The position numbers were made by a program, and so were the translations under genes. A DNA stretch of 64,000 nucleotides from Rhodovulum kholense (GTDB taxonomy: Bacteria; Pseudomonadota; Alphaproteobacteria; Rhodobacterales; Rhodobacteraceae). Below the pieces are notes generated by a model that ran no database searches, was not told the DNA's origin, and saw only the letters and a program-made list of their open reading frames with translations. This document shows, piece after piece, positions 1 through 8,848 of this stretch (position 1 is its first letter; the number at the start of each line of letters is the position of its first letter). The stretch lies in NCBI RefSeq assembly GCF_003053725.1, contig NZ_QAYC01000010.1, positions 62,001 to 126,000 of the forward strand. The letters are read 5' to 3'.

Positions 1-335
1 ACAAGCCCGAGGCGCCCTCGCGCGCCATCCTCAAGACCTTCGGCATCGACGGCTTCTTCGGCGCGGTGGTCGGCGGCGACACGCTCGAGGTCAAGAAGCC
101 CGACCCGAAACCGCTTCTGGCGGTGCGCGACCAGCTTCAGGCCAAGCAGGCGGTCTTTGTCGGCGACAGCGAGATCGACGCGGCGACGGCACTGGCCACC
201 GGCATGCGCTTTGCGCTCTTTACCGAGGGCTATCACCGGTCCGAGGATGTCGACGACATCCCGCAGGATGCACGGTTTTCCGATTATGACGTGCTGGTCG
301 CCATCGTGGCGCGGCTCGCCGACGAGCTGAGATGA
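1..335 (+). CDS. gph: Phosphoglycolate phosphatase, C-terminal part (cut by window edge)
   Basis: The window begins inside this gene; about 110 C-terminal residues are visible and the N-terminus with the nucleophile Asp motif lies outside. It is a HAD-superfamily phosphatase. The conserved lysine motif is seen in VKKPDPKP and the acidic motif IV in FVGDSEIDAATA. These, and the sequence around GIDGFF and VVGGDTLEVKKPDP, fit phosphoglycolate phosphatase, which removes phosphate from 2-phosphoglycolate formed by DNA repair or by Rubisco oxygenation. The stop codon overlaps the start of the next HAD gene (ATGA), so the two are probably translated together. The exact substrate within the HAD family is inferred. 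Confidence 0.82.
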   Translation, partial: KPEAPSRAILKTFGIDGFFGAVVGGDTLEVKKPDPKPLLAVRDQLQAKQAVFVGDSEIDAATALATGMRFALFTEGYHRSEDVDDIPQDARFSDYDVLVAIVARLADELR

Positions 336-1033
336 CCATCAAGGCCCTGATCTTCGATCTCGACGGCACGCTGGCCGAGACCGAGGAAACCCACCGGGCG
401 GCGTTCAACGCGACTTTCGCCGCCCATGGGCTCGACTGGCACTGGTCGCGCGAGGACTATGCCGTTCTGCTGAAGACCGGCGGCGGCAAGGAGCGGCTGC
501 GCGCCTTTCAGGCGGGGCTGCCCGAGGCGGCGCGGCTGCCCGAGGCCGATATCCTGCGGCTTCATGCCGAAAAGACCGAAACCTTCGGCCGGATGATCGC
601 CGAAGGCGCGGTCGGGCTGCGCCCCGGGGTCGAGGACCTGATCCTGCATGCCCGCGAGGCCGAGATGGCCATCGCCATGGCCACCACCACCTCGCGGCCG
701 AATGTCGAGGTGCTGGCGCGGACCTGCTGGGGCAGGCCCGCCGACCGGGTCTTCGACGTGATCGCCTCGGGCGACGAGGTCGAGCGCAAGAAGCCCGACC
801 CCGCGATCTACCGGCTGGCGCTCGACCGGCTGGGGATGCCGCCGCGTGAGTGCCTTGCCTTCGAGGACAGCCATATCGGCCTGCAATCGGCGCGGGCGGC
901 AGGGCTTGGGGTCGTCATCACCCCCAGCACCTATACCGAGGGCGAGGATTTCACCGGCGCCGCGCATTGCGCGCCGACGCTGGAACAGCGCAACTGGCCG
1001 CTGATCCTGAAGGCGATGCTGCTGAGCTACTAG
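332..1033 (+). CDS. CbbY-like HAD family phosphatase
   Basis: A complete 233-residue HAD hydrolase. Motif I is FDLDGTLAE (Asp9 and Asp11), the motif III lysine is in KKPDPAIYRL and motif IV is FEDSHIGLQSA. The cap region with TGGGKERLRAF matches CbbY proteins of Rhodobacter, whose characterised member dephosphorylates xylulose-1,5-bisphosphate, an inhibitor of Rubisco. It overlaps the preceding gph stop by four bases, pairing two phosphatases that both clean up by-products of Rubisco. No Rubisco genes are in the window, so a Calvin-cycle role is inferred from family only; other sugar phosphates such as beta-glucose-1-phosphate are possible substrates. Confidence 0.85.
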   Translation: MTIKALIFDLDGTLAETEETHRAAFNATFAAHGLDWHWSREDYAVLLKTGGGKERLRAFQAGLPEAARLPEADILRLHAEKTETFGRMIAEGAVGLRPGVEDLILHAREAEMAIAMATTTSRPNVEVLARTCWGRPADRVFDVIASGDEVERKKPDPAIYRLALDRLGMPPRECLAFEDSHIGLQSARAAGLGVVITPSTYTEGEDFTGAAHCAPTLEQRNWPLILKAMLLSY

Positions 1034-1299
1034 CGCCAGGACAGCAGACGGCCGCCGGTCCAGAGCCGCGTCTTCGACCGGCGGCGGAAGATCAGCGGCA
1101 GGTGCAGCGCGCCCGAGAAGGGCGTCGGCCGCCGCGTCGTCAGCGCCGCCGTGACCGCGCCCTTCGACAGCATCGCCACGCCGAAGAAATCGGAAAACGG
1201 GGTCGAGCCGTTCTCGGCCATGTTCCATTTGGTATCGGTCACGATCCGGTCGGCCTGGATCAGGCTTTTCGGAAACCGCTCGTCATTCTTTCCGGTCAT
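1030..1299 (-). CDS. Small conserved-looking protein of unknown function
   Basis: An 89-residue protein that I do not recognise. It is basic, with an Arg-rich C-terminus (IFRRRSKTR, GGRLLSWR) and no obvious signal peptide or membrane segment. Codon third positions are almost all G or C in this frame, as in neighbouring genes, which supports coding. I chose the ATG at 1299 because a GAGGGA ribosome site lies about five bases upstream; an in-frame ATG at 1314 would add five residues. Its stop overlaps the 3' end of the convergent cbbY-like gene by four bases. Confidence 0.65.
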   Translation of the reverse strand: MTGKNDERFPKSLIQADRIVTDTKWNMAENGSTPFSDFFGVAMLSKGAVTAALTTRRPTPFSGALHLPLIFRRRSKTRLWTGGRLLSWR

Positions 1300-1439
1300 G
1301 GGGGTCCCTCGCATGCGCCTCTTTTCAGCAGGTTACCCCCGGACCGAAGATCGCGCCATAGGCCCAGAGAGCGCAGGGACGAGGCCGCGGCCGGGCCGTG
1401 GCGAGACGGCCGCAGCCGACCCCGCGCCCGTCGCCGCGC

Positions 1440-2606
1440 TCAGGCGGCGGGCAGGCGGTTCTCGACCAGTTCGACATACCAGGAGGACCCGAAGGGGATC
1501 GCCTCGTCGTCGAAATTGTAGGCCGGGTGGTGCACCGAGGCGGTGTCGCCATTGCCGAGGAAGATATAGGCGCCGGGCCGTTCTAGCAGCATGTAGCTGA
1601 AATCCTCGCCCCCCATCAGCGGCGCGGTGGCCGGATCGACCCGGCCCGAGACCTTCTCGGCCATCGCGACCGCGAAATCGGTCTGCTCGGGGGCGTTGGC
1701 GGTCACCGGATAGTTGCGCTGATAGCGCACCTTGGCCGTCGCGCCATAGGCCGCCGCCGTCGCCTCGGCCACCGCGGCAACGCGCGCCTCGGCCAGATCG
1801 CGCATGCCCTCTTCCAGCGTCCGGACCGTGCCTTTCAGCTCGACGGTCTGGGGGATCACGTTATAGGCCTCGGATTCGGTGCGGAAGGTGCAGACCGACA
1901 CCACGATCTGTTTCAGCGGATCGGCATTCCGCGACGCGATGGATTGCAGCGCGACGACGATATGCGAGGCCACCAGCGTCGTGTCGATGCATTCATGGGG
2001 CTTGGCGGCATGCCCGCCCCTGCCGGTGACGGTGATGTCGAATTCGTCGGTCGCGGCCATGATCGGCCCGGGCCGGATCGCGAAGGCGCCGACCGGGATG
2101 CCGGGCATGTTGTGCATGCCATAGACTTCCTCGATGCCGAACCGCTCCATCAGCCCGTCCTCGCACATCGCCAGACCGCCCGCGCCGCCCTCTTCGGCGG
2201 GCTGGAAGATCACCACCGCGCGGCCGTCGAAATTGCGGGTCTCGGCCAGGTATCTGGCGGCCCCCAGCAGCATCGCGGTATGGCCGTCATGGCCGCAGGC
2301 ATGCATCTTGCCGGGCGTCTTCGAGGCATAGGGCAGCCCCGTCGCCTCGAGGATCGGCAAGGCGTCCATGTCGGCCCGCAGCCCGATCGCCCGCCCCTGC
2401 CCGTCCGAGCGGCCCTTGATCACCCCGACCACGCCCGACCGCCCGATCCCTTCAACCACCTCGTCGCAGCCGAATTCCCTCAGCTTCGCGGCCACCAGCG
2501 CCGAGGTGCGCGGCAGGTCGTACATCAGTTCGGGATTCTCGTGGATGTCCCGGCGCCAGGCGGCAATCTCGGGCTGCATCTCGGCGAGGCGGTTCTTGAC
2601 GGGCAT
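1440..2606 (-). CDS. M20 family amidohydrolase (hippurate hydrolase / N-acyl-amino-acid amidohydrolase)
   Basis: A 388-residue M20D metallopeptidase-like amidohydrolase that would cleave N-acyl or N-benzoyl amino acids. Visible motifs in order are the DMDALPI segment, HACGHDGHTAMLLGAA with metal ligands, QPAEEGGAGG with the catalytic glutamates, MHNMPGIPVG, and MGGEDFSYML near the C-terminus. The length fits the HipO/AmhX family (about 380-400). It lies six bases downstream of the ArgE-like gene and is surely co-transcribed with it; both are divergent from a peptide ABC importer, suggesting intracellular hydrolysis of imported conjugates. The precise acyl group cannot be read from sequence. 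Confidence 0.9.
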   Translation of the reverse strand: MPVKNRLAEMQPEIAAWRRDIHENPELMYDLPRTSALVAAKLREFGCDEVVEGIGRSGVVGVIKGRSDGQGRAIGLRADMDALPILEATGLPYASKTPGKMHACGHDGHTAMLLGAARYLAETRNFDGRAVVIFQPAEEGGAGGLAMCEDGLMERFGIEEVYGMHNMPGIPVGAFAIRPGPIMAATDEFDITVTGRGGHAAKPHECIDTTLVASHIVVALQSIASRNADPLKQIVVSVCTFRTESEAYNVIPQTVELKGTVRTLEEGMRDLAEARVAAVAEATAAAYGATAKVRYQRNYPVTANAPEQTDFAVAMAEKVSGRVDPATAPLMGGEDFSYMLLERPGAYIFLGNGDTASVHHPAYNFDDEAIPFGSSWYVELVENRLPAA

Positions 2607-2612
2607 GCGCGT

Positions 2613-3779
2613 TTACTCCTTCAGATGGTCGAGCAGCCGGGCCATGAAGGCCTCGCCCTGCCGGAACTGGTCGAGGGTGATGTATTCGTCGGGCTGATGC
2701 GCCTGGGCGATGTCGCCGGGGCCGCAGACGACGGTGGAAAAGCCGCCCTCCTGGAATTGCCCGGCCTCGGTCGCGTAGCTGACCACATGGGTGGCGTTGT
2801 CGCCGGTCAGCCGGCGAGCCAGAGCCTCGGCCGCGCCGTCCGCCTCGGGGGCAAGCGCGGGCACCGAGAAGGTGTCCTCGACCGTGATCGCGGTCTCGGG
2901 ACGGATCGCCTTCATGCCCGCCTCGACCCGCGCCACCTCGGCCATCAGCGCCTCGCGGCAGGCGGCGAGACTGTCCGAGGGCACGCAGCGGTAATCGAGC
3001 CCCATCCGGCAATCGGCGGCAGTGATGTTCTGCGCGGTGCCGCCCGCGATCTCGCCGACATGCACGGTGGTCCAGGGCGGATCGAAAAGCCCGTCATCGC
3101 CTTCGGGCGGGCGGGAACGGTTCAGGTCATTCGCGTCATTCGCCCACTGGATCAGCCGCCCCGCCTCCATCACCGCCGAGACGCCCTTGTGCTGCATCGA
3201 GGAATGCACCTCATGGCCCTTCAGCCGGATCTCGAAACCGATATTGCCCTTGTGGCCGGTCACCACCTGCAGCATCGAGGGCTCGCCCACGATCACCGCC
3301 GCGGCCTTGGGCAGGTCCGCGCGCGCCATTGCCGCGATCAGCGCCGGTGCGGCCAGGCAGCCCAGCTCTTCGTCATAGCTCAGCGCCAGTTGCAGCGGGC
3401 GCGCCACGTCGCGGGATTTGGCCTCGACCAGCGCCCAGATCGCCAGCGCGTCGAAGCCCTTCATGTCGCAGGCGCCGCGCCCGTAGAGCCGTCCGTTCCG
3501 TTCGGTCAGCTCCCAGGGGTCCGAGCTCCAGTCCTGTCCGTCGACGGGCACCACATCGGTATGGCCCGACAGCATCACGCCGCCCGGGACCCAAGGTCCG
3601 GCATGGGCATAAAGGCTGGCCTTGGACCGCACCGGGTTCCAGACCCGGGCGCAATGGATGCCGAACCCGGTCAGATACTCTTCGACCCAGTCGATGAGAT
3701 CGAGGTTGCCATCGCGGCTGACCGTAGGGAAAGATACAAGTTTTTCAAACAGTTGACGCTGTGTCAGCGGGCTGACCAT
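2613..3779 (-). CDS. argE: Acetylornithine deacetylase-type M20 peptidase
   Basis: A 388-residue M20A peptidase that matches acetylornithine deacetylase, which releases acetate from N-acetylornithine in arginine synthesis. The metal-binding motif GHTDVVPVDGQDW, the bridging Asp in GACDMKGFDAL, the Glu pair in YDEELGCLAAP, GEPSM and a late His in AHQPDEYI are all seen. The first residues (SFPTVSRDGN) are typical of ArgE. In Rhodobacteraceae arginine synthesis is often done by ArgJ, so paralogues of this type can act on other acyl amino acids; the pairing with HipO and a peptide importer supports that reading. Start ATG at 3779 follows the long divergent intergenic region. Confidence 0.88.
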   Translation of the reverse strand: MVSPLTQRQLFEKLVSFPTVSRDGNLDLIDWVEEYLTGFGIHCARVWNPVRSKASLYAHAGPWVPGGVMLSGHTDVVPVDGQDWSSDPWELTERNGRLYGRGACDMKGFDALAIWALVEAKSRDVARPLQLALSYDEELGCLAAPALIAAMARADLPKAAAVIVGEPSMLQVVTGHKGNIGFEIRLKGHEVHSSMQHKGVSAVMEAGRLIQWANDANDLNRSRPPEGDDGLFDPPWTTVHVGEIAGGTAQNITAADCRMGLDYRCVPSDSLAACREALMAEVARVEAGMKAIRPETAITVEDTFSVPALAPEADGAAEALARRLTGDNATHVVSYATEAGQFQEGGFSTVVCGPGDIAQAHQPDEYITLDQFRQGEAFMARLLDHLKE

Positions 3780-3828
3780 GGGGGGGCTCCGGGATGGGTC
3801 TTGCGCCGAGACTGCGGCCCGCGCCGGA

Positions 3829-3885
3829 CAAGGTCAAGCGTCAACGCTGAAATATTGAACGCAAGGTCAAAATTTCCGCAAGGTC
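3829..3885. repeat. Three direct CAAGGTC repeats in the argE / dpp divergent promoter region
   Basis: CAAGGTC occurs at 3829-3835, 3862-3868 and 3879-3885. The last two are extended to an identical nine-base CGCAAGGTC at 3860 and 3877, 17 bases apart. They sit in the 233-base region between the divergent argE-like and dpp genes, so they could be operator half-sites for a shared regulator. No convincing -35/-10 pair could be chosen for the dpp side, although TACAAT at 3981-3986 is a possible -10. Confidence 0.4.
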
Positions 3886-4012
3886 GGGCGGCCCTGAGGC
3901 AGATTGATATTGCGGAGCGCGGTTTCACTGGTCACACTTTGGGCGAAATCACCGGCGCCACGTCCGGGAAACCAGAAAAGTACAATCATAGCAGCAACTT
4001 CAGGGAGTTTGC

Positions 4013-5017
4013 ATGCCAGATGGGGCTTCGCCCATCCTCGAGGTGCAGGGTCTGCAGACCGTGTTTCGCACCCGGGGCGGTGATATTCACGCGGTCAATT
4101 CCGTCGATTTCCACCTGCAGCCGGGCGAGTTGCTGGGCGTGGTCGGCGAAAGCGGGTCGGGCAAATCGGTCACCATGATGTCGCTGATCGGGCTTCTGCC
4201 CTCGCCCCCGGCCGAGGTCCGGGCGGGCACGGTGCGGTTTGGCGGCGACGACCTGCTGCGGATGCCCGCCCGACAGCTGCGCGACATTCGCGGCGCGCGC
4301 ATCGGCTTTGTCTTCCAGGACCCGATGACCAGCCTCAACCCGGTCTTTCCGGTGGGCTTTCAGATCATGGAGCCGCTGCGCAAGCATATGGGGCTTGACC
4401 GCGCCGCCGCGCGGCGCCGCGCGCAAGAGCTGCTGGAACTGGTCGGCATCCCCGATGCCGCGCGGCGGCTGGGCGATTTCCCGCACCAGTTCTCGGGCGG
4501 CATGCGCCAGCGGGTGATGATCGCGATGGCGCTGGCCTGCGACCCCGAGGTGCTGATCGCGGACGAGCCCACCACCGCGCTGGACGTCACGATCCAGGCC
4601 CAGATCCTCGTGCTGATGAAGGACCTGCGCGAACGGCTGGGCATGGCGGTGATCTGGATCACCCATGATCTGGGCGTGATCGCGGGCATCGCCGACCGGG
4701 TGATGGTGATGTATGGCGGCCAGGTGGTGGAACAGGCGCCGGTCAAGGCGCTGTTCGCGCGGCCCCAGCACCCCTATACCCGCGCGCTTCTGCAGACCGT
4801 GCCCCATGTCACCGGCGCCCGGGCCGACCGGCTGAAGGTGATCGAGGGCCAGCCTCCGGTGCTGTCGGGCCCGCCCCGCGCCTGCCCGTTCCGCGCCCGC
4901 TGTCCCCATGCCTTCGAGACCTGCGCCCGCGCCAACCCGGCGCGCGTCGCGGTCGGCCCGGACCATGACGCCGCCTGTTTCTGGGATGTCGACCGGGGAG
5001 CGCCCCGCCATGTCTGA
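4013..5017 (+). CDS. dppD: Peptide ABC transporter ATP-binding protein (DppD/OppD type)
   Basis: A 334-residue cytoplasmic ATPase of the dipeptide/oligopeptide importer family. Walker A is GESGSGKS (about residues 45-52), the signature is FSGGMRQRV and Walker B is [12 protein letters not shown] followed by the H-loop WITHDLGV. The C-terminal oligopeptide-transporter domain with its cysteine cluster ([15 protein letters not shown]) is present. A GGGAG ribosome site precedes the ATG at 4013. It is first in a five-gene operon and overlaps the next ATPase by eight bases. The substrate (peptide, opine or other) is inferred from the family. Confidence 0.93.
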   Translation: MPDGASPILEVQGLQTVFRTRGGDIHAVNSVDFHLQPGELLGVVGESGSGKSVTMMSLIGLLPSPPAEVRAGTVRFGGDDLLRMPARQLRDIRGARIGFVFQDPMTSLNPVFPVGFQIMEPLRKHMGLDRAAARRRAQELLELVGIPDAARRLGDFPHQFSGGMRQRVMIAMALACDPEVLIADEPTTALDVTIQAQILVLMKDLRERLGMAVIWITHDLGVIAGIADRVMVMYGGQVVEQAPVKALFARPQHPYTRALLQTVPHVTGARADRLKVIEGQPPVLSGPPRACPFRARCPHAFETCARANPARVAVGPDHDAACFWDVDRGAPRHV

Positions 5018-6071
5018 AACCACAATGTCTGATCAAAGCCCCCGGCCGCTGGTCGAGATACGCGATCTCAGGATGCATTTCCCGATCCATGCCGGGGTGC
5101 TGCGCCGCCGGGTCGGCGCGGTGCGCGCGGTCGACGGTGTCAGCTTCGACATCCACGAGGGCGAGACGCTGGGCCTCGTGGGCGAATCGGGCTGCGGGAA
5201 ATCCACCTGCGGCCGCGCGATCCTCAGGCTTTACGACATCACCTCGGGCTCGATCCGGATCGAGGGCGACGAGATCGGCACGCTTGGTCAGGACGCGCTG
5301 CGCCCGCGCCGGCCGCGGATGCAGATGGTGTTTCAGGACCCGCAGGCCAGCCTCAATCCGCGCATGACGGTGGCCCGCATCATCGGCGAACCGCTCGACG
5401 AACACACGACGCTGAGCCGCGCCGAAAAGCTGGACCGGATCTACGAGCTGATGGACGCGGTCGGGCTGAACCGGAATTTCGCGAACCGCTACCCGCACCA
5501 GTTCTCGGGGGGACAGCGCCAGCGGATCGGGATCGCCCGGGCGCTGGCCTTGAACCCGAAATTCATCGTCTGCGACGAACCCATCGCGGCGCTCGACGTC
5601 TCGATTCAGGCGCAGGTGGTGAACCTGCTGGAGGACCTGCAGGACCGGTTCGGGCTGACCTATCTTTTCATCAGCCACGACCTGTCGATGGTGCGCCATA
5701 TCGCCGACCGGGTGGCGGTGATGTATCTGGGCCGCGTGGTCGAGCTGGCGCCCCGCGACAGCCTGTATGGCGCACCGCTGCACCCCTACACGCAGGCGCT
5801 TCTGTCGGCGGTGCCCGAACCCGACCCGGGCCTGGAAGCGAGCCGCCGCCACATCATCCTGAAGGGCGACGTGCCCTCGCCGGCCAATCCGCCCGAGGGG
5901 TGCAACTTCTGCACCCGCTGCCCGCAGGCGATGCCGGTCTGCCACCGGATCGACCCCGAGATGCGCGAGCTGAGGCCCGGGCATTTCGCGGCCTGCCACC
6001 TGCACGACCCGGATCATGCCCCGACCGCCGAACCTACGGCGGCGAACGACCAACCCCAACAAGGAGAGTGA
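5010..6071 (+). CDS. dppF: Peptide ABC transporter ATP-binding protein (DppF/OppF type)
   Basis: The second ATPase of the importer, 353 residues from the ATG at 5010; a GGGGAG ribosome site at 4995-5000 supports this start, and an ATG at 5025 is an alternative. Walker A is GESGCGKS (about residues 58-65), the signature [10 protein letters not shown], Walker [13 protein letters not shown] and the H-loop FISHDLSM. The C-terminal [13 protein letters not shown] motif is typical of OppF. The N-terminal insertion [20 protein letters not shown] is characteristic of this subfamily. It heterodimerises with DppD to drive transport. The gene overlaps dppD and ends two bases before the binding-protein start. 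Confidence 0.93.
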   Translation: MSETTMSDQSPRPLVEIRDLRMHFPIHAGVLRRRVGAVRAVDGVSFDIHEGETLGLVGESGCGKSTCGRAILRLYDITSGSIRIEGDEIGTLGQDALRPRRPRMQMVFQDPQASLNPRMTVARIIGEPLDEHTTLSRAEKLDRIYELMDAVGLNRNFANRYPHQFSGGQRQRIGIARALALNPKFIVCDEPIAALDVSIQAQVVNLLEDLQDRFGLTYLFISHDLSMVRHIADRVAVMYLGRVVELAPRDSLYGAPLHPYTQALLSAVPEPDPGLEASRRHIILKGDVPSPANPPEGCNFCTRCPQAMPVCHRIDPEMRELRPGHFAACHLHDPDHAPTAEPTAANDQPQQGE

Positions 6072-6072
6072 C

Positions 6073-7770
6073 ATGACAGCGAAACACGCCCTTCTGGGCG
6101 CCGCCGCGGCCCTTGCCCTGGCGCCCGCCGCGTTCGCCGAACGCGGCAGCGACGGTCAGGTGAACATCATCTACTGGCAGGGCCCCTCGACGATGAACCC
6201 GTACCTGTCGGGCGGCATCAAGGAACTGGAGGCGGCGAGCCTGTCGCTGGAGCCGCTGGCGCGCTACGATCCCGATGGCAACATGGTGCCGTTCCTGGCC
6301 GAAAGCGTGCCGACGCTGGAAAACGGCGGCGTGTCCGAAGACCTGAAATCGGTCACCTGGAAGATCAAGCCGGGCCTGCTGTGGTCGGACGGCACCCCCG
6401 TCACCTCGGCCGATGTGCGGTTCACCTGGCAATACTGCACGGCCGACGGCGGCGGCTGTTCGCAGTCGGAAAAATACAACGACGTGGCCGATGTCGAGAC
6501 GCCCGACGAGCTGACCGCCATTGTCCGCTTCTCGGTGCCGAAGCCCTATCCCTACGGTCCCTTCGTCGGCAACCAGGCCCCGATCCTGCAGGCCGCGCAA
6601 TTCGCCGACTGCCTCGGCGCCAAGGCCCCCGGTTGCACCGACGCCAATTTCATGCCGGTCGGCACCGGCCCCTTCATCGTCACCGATTTCCGGCCCAATG
6701 ACGTGATCGCGCTGAAAGCCAACGAGCATTACCGCGACCCCGAGAAACCCGCCTTCGCCACGGTGAACTTCAAGGGCGGCGGCGATGCCATGGCCGCGGG
6801 CCGGTCGGTGCTGGAAACCGGCGAATACGATTTCGCCTGGAACCTGCAACTGGCGCCCGAGGTGCTGGACCAGATGGCCGCCGCCGGCAAGGGCGAGGTC
6901 GAGGTCGCCTTCGGCACGCTGGTCGAGCGGATCATGGTCAACTTCACCGATCCCGACCCGAAATGGGGGGAGCGCCGCGCGACCGCCGACCATCCGCACC
7001 CGTTCCTGACCGACAAGGCGGTGCGCAAGGCGCTGTCGATGGCCATCGACCGCGACCTCCTGACCGAGATCGGCTACGGGCAGGCCGGGCGGACCACCTG
7101 CAACGTGCTGGCCGCACCCGAGATCTATGCCTCGGAGGCCAACGAGGGCTGCCTCGTGCAGGATATCGAGGGCGCAAAGGCGCTGCTCGATCAGGCGGGC
7201 TGGGTCCCCGGCCCCGACGGCGTGCGCCAGAAGGACGGGATGCGGCTGAGCATGCTCTTCCAGTCCTCGACCAATGCGGTCCGGCAGGACTTTCAGGCGC
7301 TGATCAAGCAGTGGTGGTCGGAAATCGGCGTCGAGAGCGAGCTGCGCAATGTCGATTCGTCGGTCTTCTTCGGCGGCGATCCCGGCAGCCCCGACACGTT
7401 CCAGAAGTTCTATGCCGATGTCGAGATGTATGCCAACAGCTTCGACGGCACCGATCCCGAGGCCTACATGGCCAACTGGATCTGCGAAGAGGCGCCCCGC
7501 CCCGAAACCCAGTGGCAGGGCAACAACATGCCGCGCTACTGCAACGAGGCCTATGACGGGCTGGTCGCCGAAATGGCCAAGACCGGCAAGATGGACGAAC
7601 GGATCGCGCTGGCCAAGGAGATGAACGACATCCTGATGCAGGATTACGTGATGCTGCCTCTGGTCCATCGGGGCCGGGTCTCGGCCCGGGCCACGTCGCT
7701 GGGCGGCTTCGTCATGAATGCCTGGGACAGCGAGCTCTGGAACGCGGCCGACTGGTACCGCGTGAAATGA
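6073..7770 (+). CDS. dppA: Periplasmic peptide-binding protein of the ABC importer
   Basis: A 565-residue family 5 extracellular solute-binding protein. A cleavable signal peptide is clear (hydrophobic LLGAAAALALAPAAFA, cleavage near residue 23), so the protein is periplasmic. Typical family features include the early WQGPSTMNPYLSGG segment, KPGLLWSDGTPVTSADVRFTWQY and the late VMLPLVHRGRVSA. The chosen ATG has an excellent AAGGAGAG ribosome site at 6061-6068. It captures the substrate for the membrane complex encoded around it; the ligand is unknown. A strong stem-loop follows the stop, which may raise its mRNA level relative to the permeases. Confidence 0.92.
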   Translation: MTAKHALLGAAAALALAPAAFAERGSDGQVNIIYWQGPSTMNPYLSGGIKELEAASLSLEPLARYDPDGNMVPFLAESVPTLENGGVSEDLKSVTWKIKPGLLWSDGTPVTSADVRFTWQYCTADGGGCSQSEKYNDVADVETPDELTAIVRFSVPKPYPYGPFVGNQAPILQAAQFADCLGAKAPGCTDANFMPVGTGPFIVTDFRPNDVIALKANEHYRDPEKPAFATVNFKGGGDAMAAGRSVLETGEYDFAWNLQLAPEVLDQMAAAGKGEVEVAFGTLVERIMVNFTDPDPKWGERRATADHPHPFLTDKAVRKALSMAIDRDLLTEIGYGQAGRTTCNVLAAPEIYASEANEGCLVQDIEGAKALLDQAGWVPGPDGVRQKDGMRLSMLFQSSTNAVRQDFQALIKQWWSEIGVESELRNVDSSVFFGGDPGSPDTFQKFYADVEMYANSFDGTDPEAYMANWICEEAPRPETQWQGNNMPRYCNEAYDGLVAEMAKTGKMDERIALAKEMNDILMQDYVMLPLVHRGRVSARATSLGGFVMNAWDSELWNAADWYRVK

Positions 7771-7776
7771 GCCCAT

Positions 7777-7803
7777 GGGGGGCGCCCTGCCCGGGCGCCT
7801 CCT
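7777..7803 (+). other. Intra-operon stem-loop after the binding-protein gene
   Basis: GGCGCCC at 7781-7787 pairs perfectly with GGGCGCC at 7793-7799 around a five-base loop, and the stem can extend outward by G-C and G-T pairs to 7777/7803. It lies between dppA and dppB. Such hairpins behind binding-protein genes are known to act as mRNA stabilisers or partial terminators so that the binding protein is made in excess; that role here is inferred. Confidence 0.6.
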
Positions 7804-7837
7804 CCCTGCCCGCCCATCGAGCCCGAGGCCGTCCATA

Positions 7838-8848
7838 ATGTTCACCTACACGATCCGCCGGCTGCTGATCGCGATCCCGACGCTGCTGGTCATCAGCCTC
7901 ATCATCTTTCTTGTGGTGACGCTCGCCCCCAGCGACCCGACCGCGAACCTGCCGCTGTCGATCCCCTCCGAGGTCCGCGCCCAGATGCGCGAGGCGCTGG
8001 GGCTGAACGAACCGATCCTCGTGCGCTACCTGCTGTGGCTGAGGCAGTTCTTCCTCTACGAGCCCCTGCACATGCTGGACCAGGCCTTCGGCCTCAGCCT
8101 CGCCGGCGAGGACATGCAGCGCATCCTCAGCTGGCAGACCCGCAGCCCGGTCGCCGACCTGATCGTCCAGCGCCTGCCGCAGACGCTCTGGGTCGTCGGC
8201 ACCTCCTATGTGGTGGGGGTGCTGATCGCGCTGCCCATCGGCATCGTCTCGGCCTACCGGCAATACAGCTGGTTCGACCAGATCGGCACCTTCGTCTCGA
8301 TGGTGGGCTTTTCGGTGCCGACCTTCTTCACGGGCGTGCTGCTGATCGTGATCTTCTCGGTCCATCTGGGCTGGTTCCCCTCGATCTACGACACGACGCT
8401 GAGGGTCACCGACCTGTCGACCTTCTGGCTGCAGATCAAGCAGATGATCATGCCGGTCGCGGTGCTGGCGCTGTATAACGCGGCCCAGATCAGCCGCTTC
8501 ATGCGCGCCTCGATGCTGGACAACCTCAACCAGGACTATGTGCGCACCGCCCGCGCCAAGGGCATGACCGAGCGCGTCGTGGTGCTGTTGCACGTCCTGA
8601 GAAACTCGATGATCCCGGTCGTCACGGTGATCGCGCTGGGGGTGCCCACGGTCTTTGGCGGCGCCATCATCACCGAACAGGTCTTCAAGGTGAACGGCAT
8701 CGGCCAGCTGCTGATCATCGCGATCCAGGGCGGCGACGTGCCCACGGTGCAGACCCTGACCTTCATCTTCGCCGTGCTGATCGTCCTGTTCAACCTGATC
8801 GCCGATGTGCTTTACGGCCTGCTCGACCCGAGGATCCGCTATGACTGA
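7838..8848 (+). CDS. dppB: Peptide ABC transporter permease (DppB type)
   Basis: A 336-residue inner-membrane permease. The start at 7838 (MFTYTIRRLLIAIPTLLVIS) gives the standard first membrane helix of DppB; upstream in-frame codons lack homology. About six hydrophobic segments are visible and the EAA loop is represented by the region YVRTARAKGMTERVVVLLHVLRNS, which contacts the ATPases. The C-terminus NLIADVLYGLLDPRIRYD is typical. It overlaps the next permease by eight bases. Family members form a heterodimeric channel with DppC. Confidence 0.93.
   Translation: MFTYTIRRLLIAIPTLLVISLIIFLVVTLAPSDPTANLPLSIPSEVRAQMREALGLNEPILVRYLLWLRQFFLYEPLHMLDQAFGLSLAGEDMQRILSWQTRSPVADLIVQRLPQTLWVVGTSYVVGVLIALPIGIVSAYRQYSWFDQIGTFVSMVGFSVPTFFTGVLLIVIFSVHLGWFPSIYDTTLRVTDLSTFWLQIKQMIMPVAVLALYNAAQISRFMRASMLDNLNQDYVRTARAKGMTERVVVLLHVLRNSMIPVVTVIALGVPTVFGGAIITEQVFKVNGIGQLLIIAIQGGDVPTVQTLTFIFAVLIVLFNLIADVLYGLLDPRIRYD

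Noticed and set aside
3958-3986. Candidate promoter with TACAAT for dppD
   Set aside because: No acceptable -35 lies 16-18 bases upstream, so it is mentioned only as a possible -10.
1944-4178. Long open frame (744 codons) on the plus strand opposite hipO and argE
   Set aside because: It is antisense to two clear M20 peptidases, has no recognisable domain, and is rich in Arg, Gly, Pro and His as expected from the complement of GC-rich codons.
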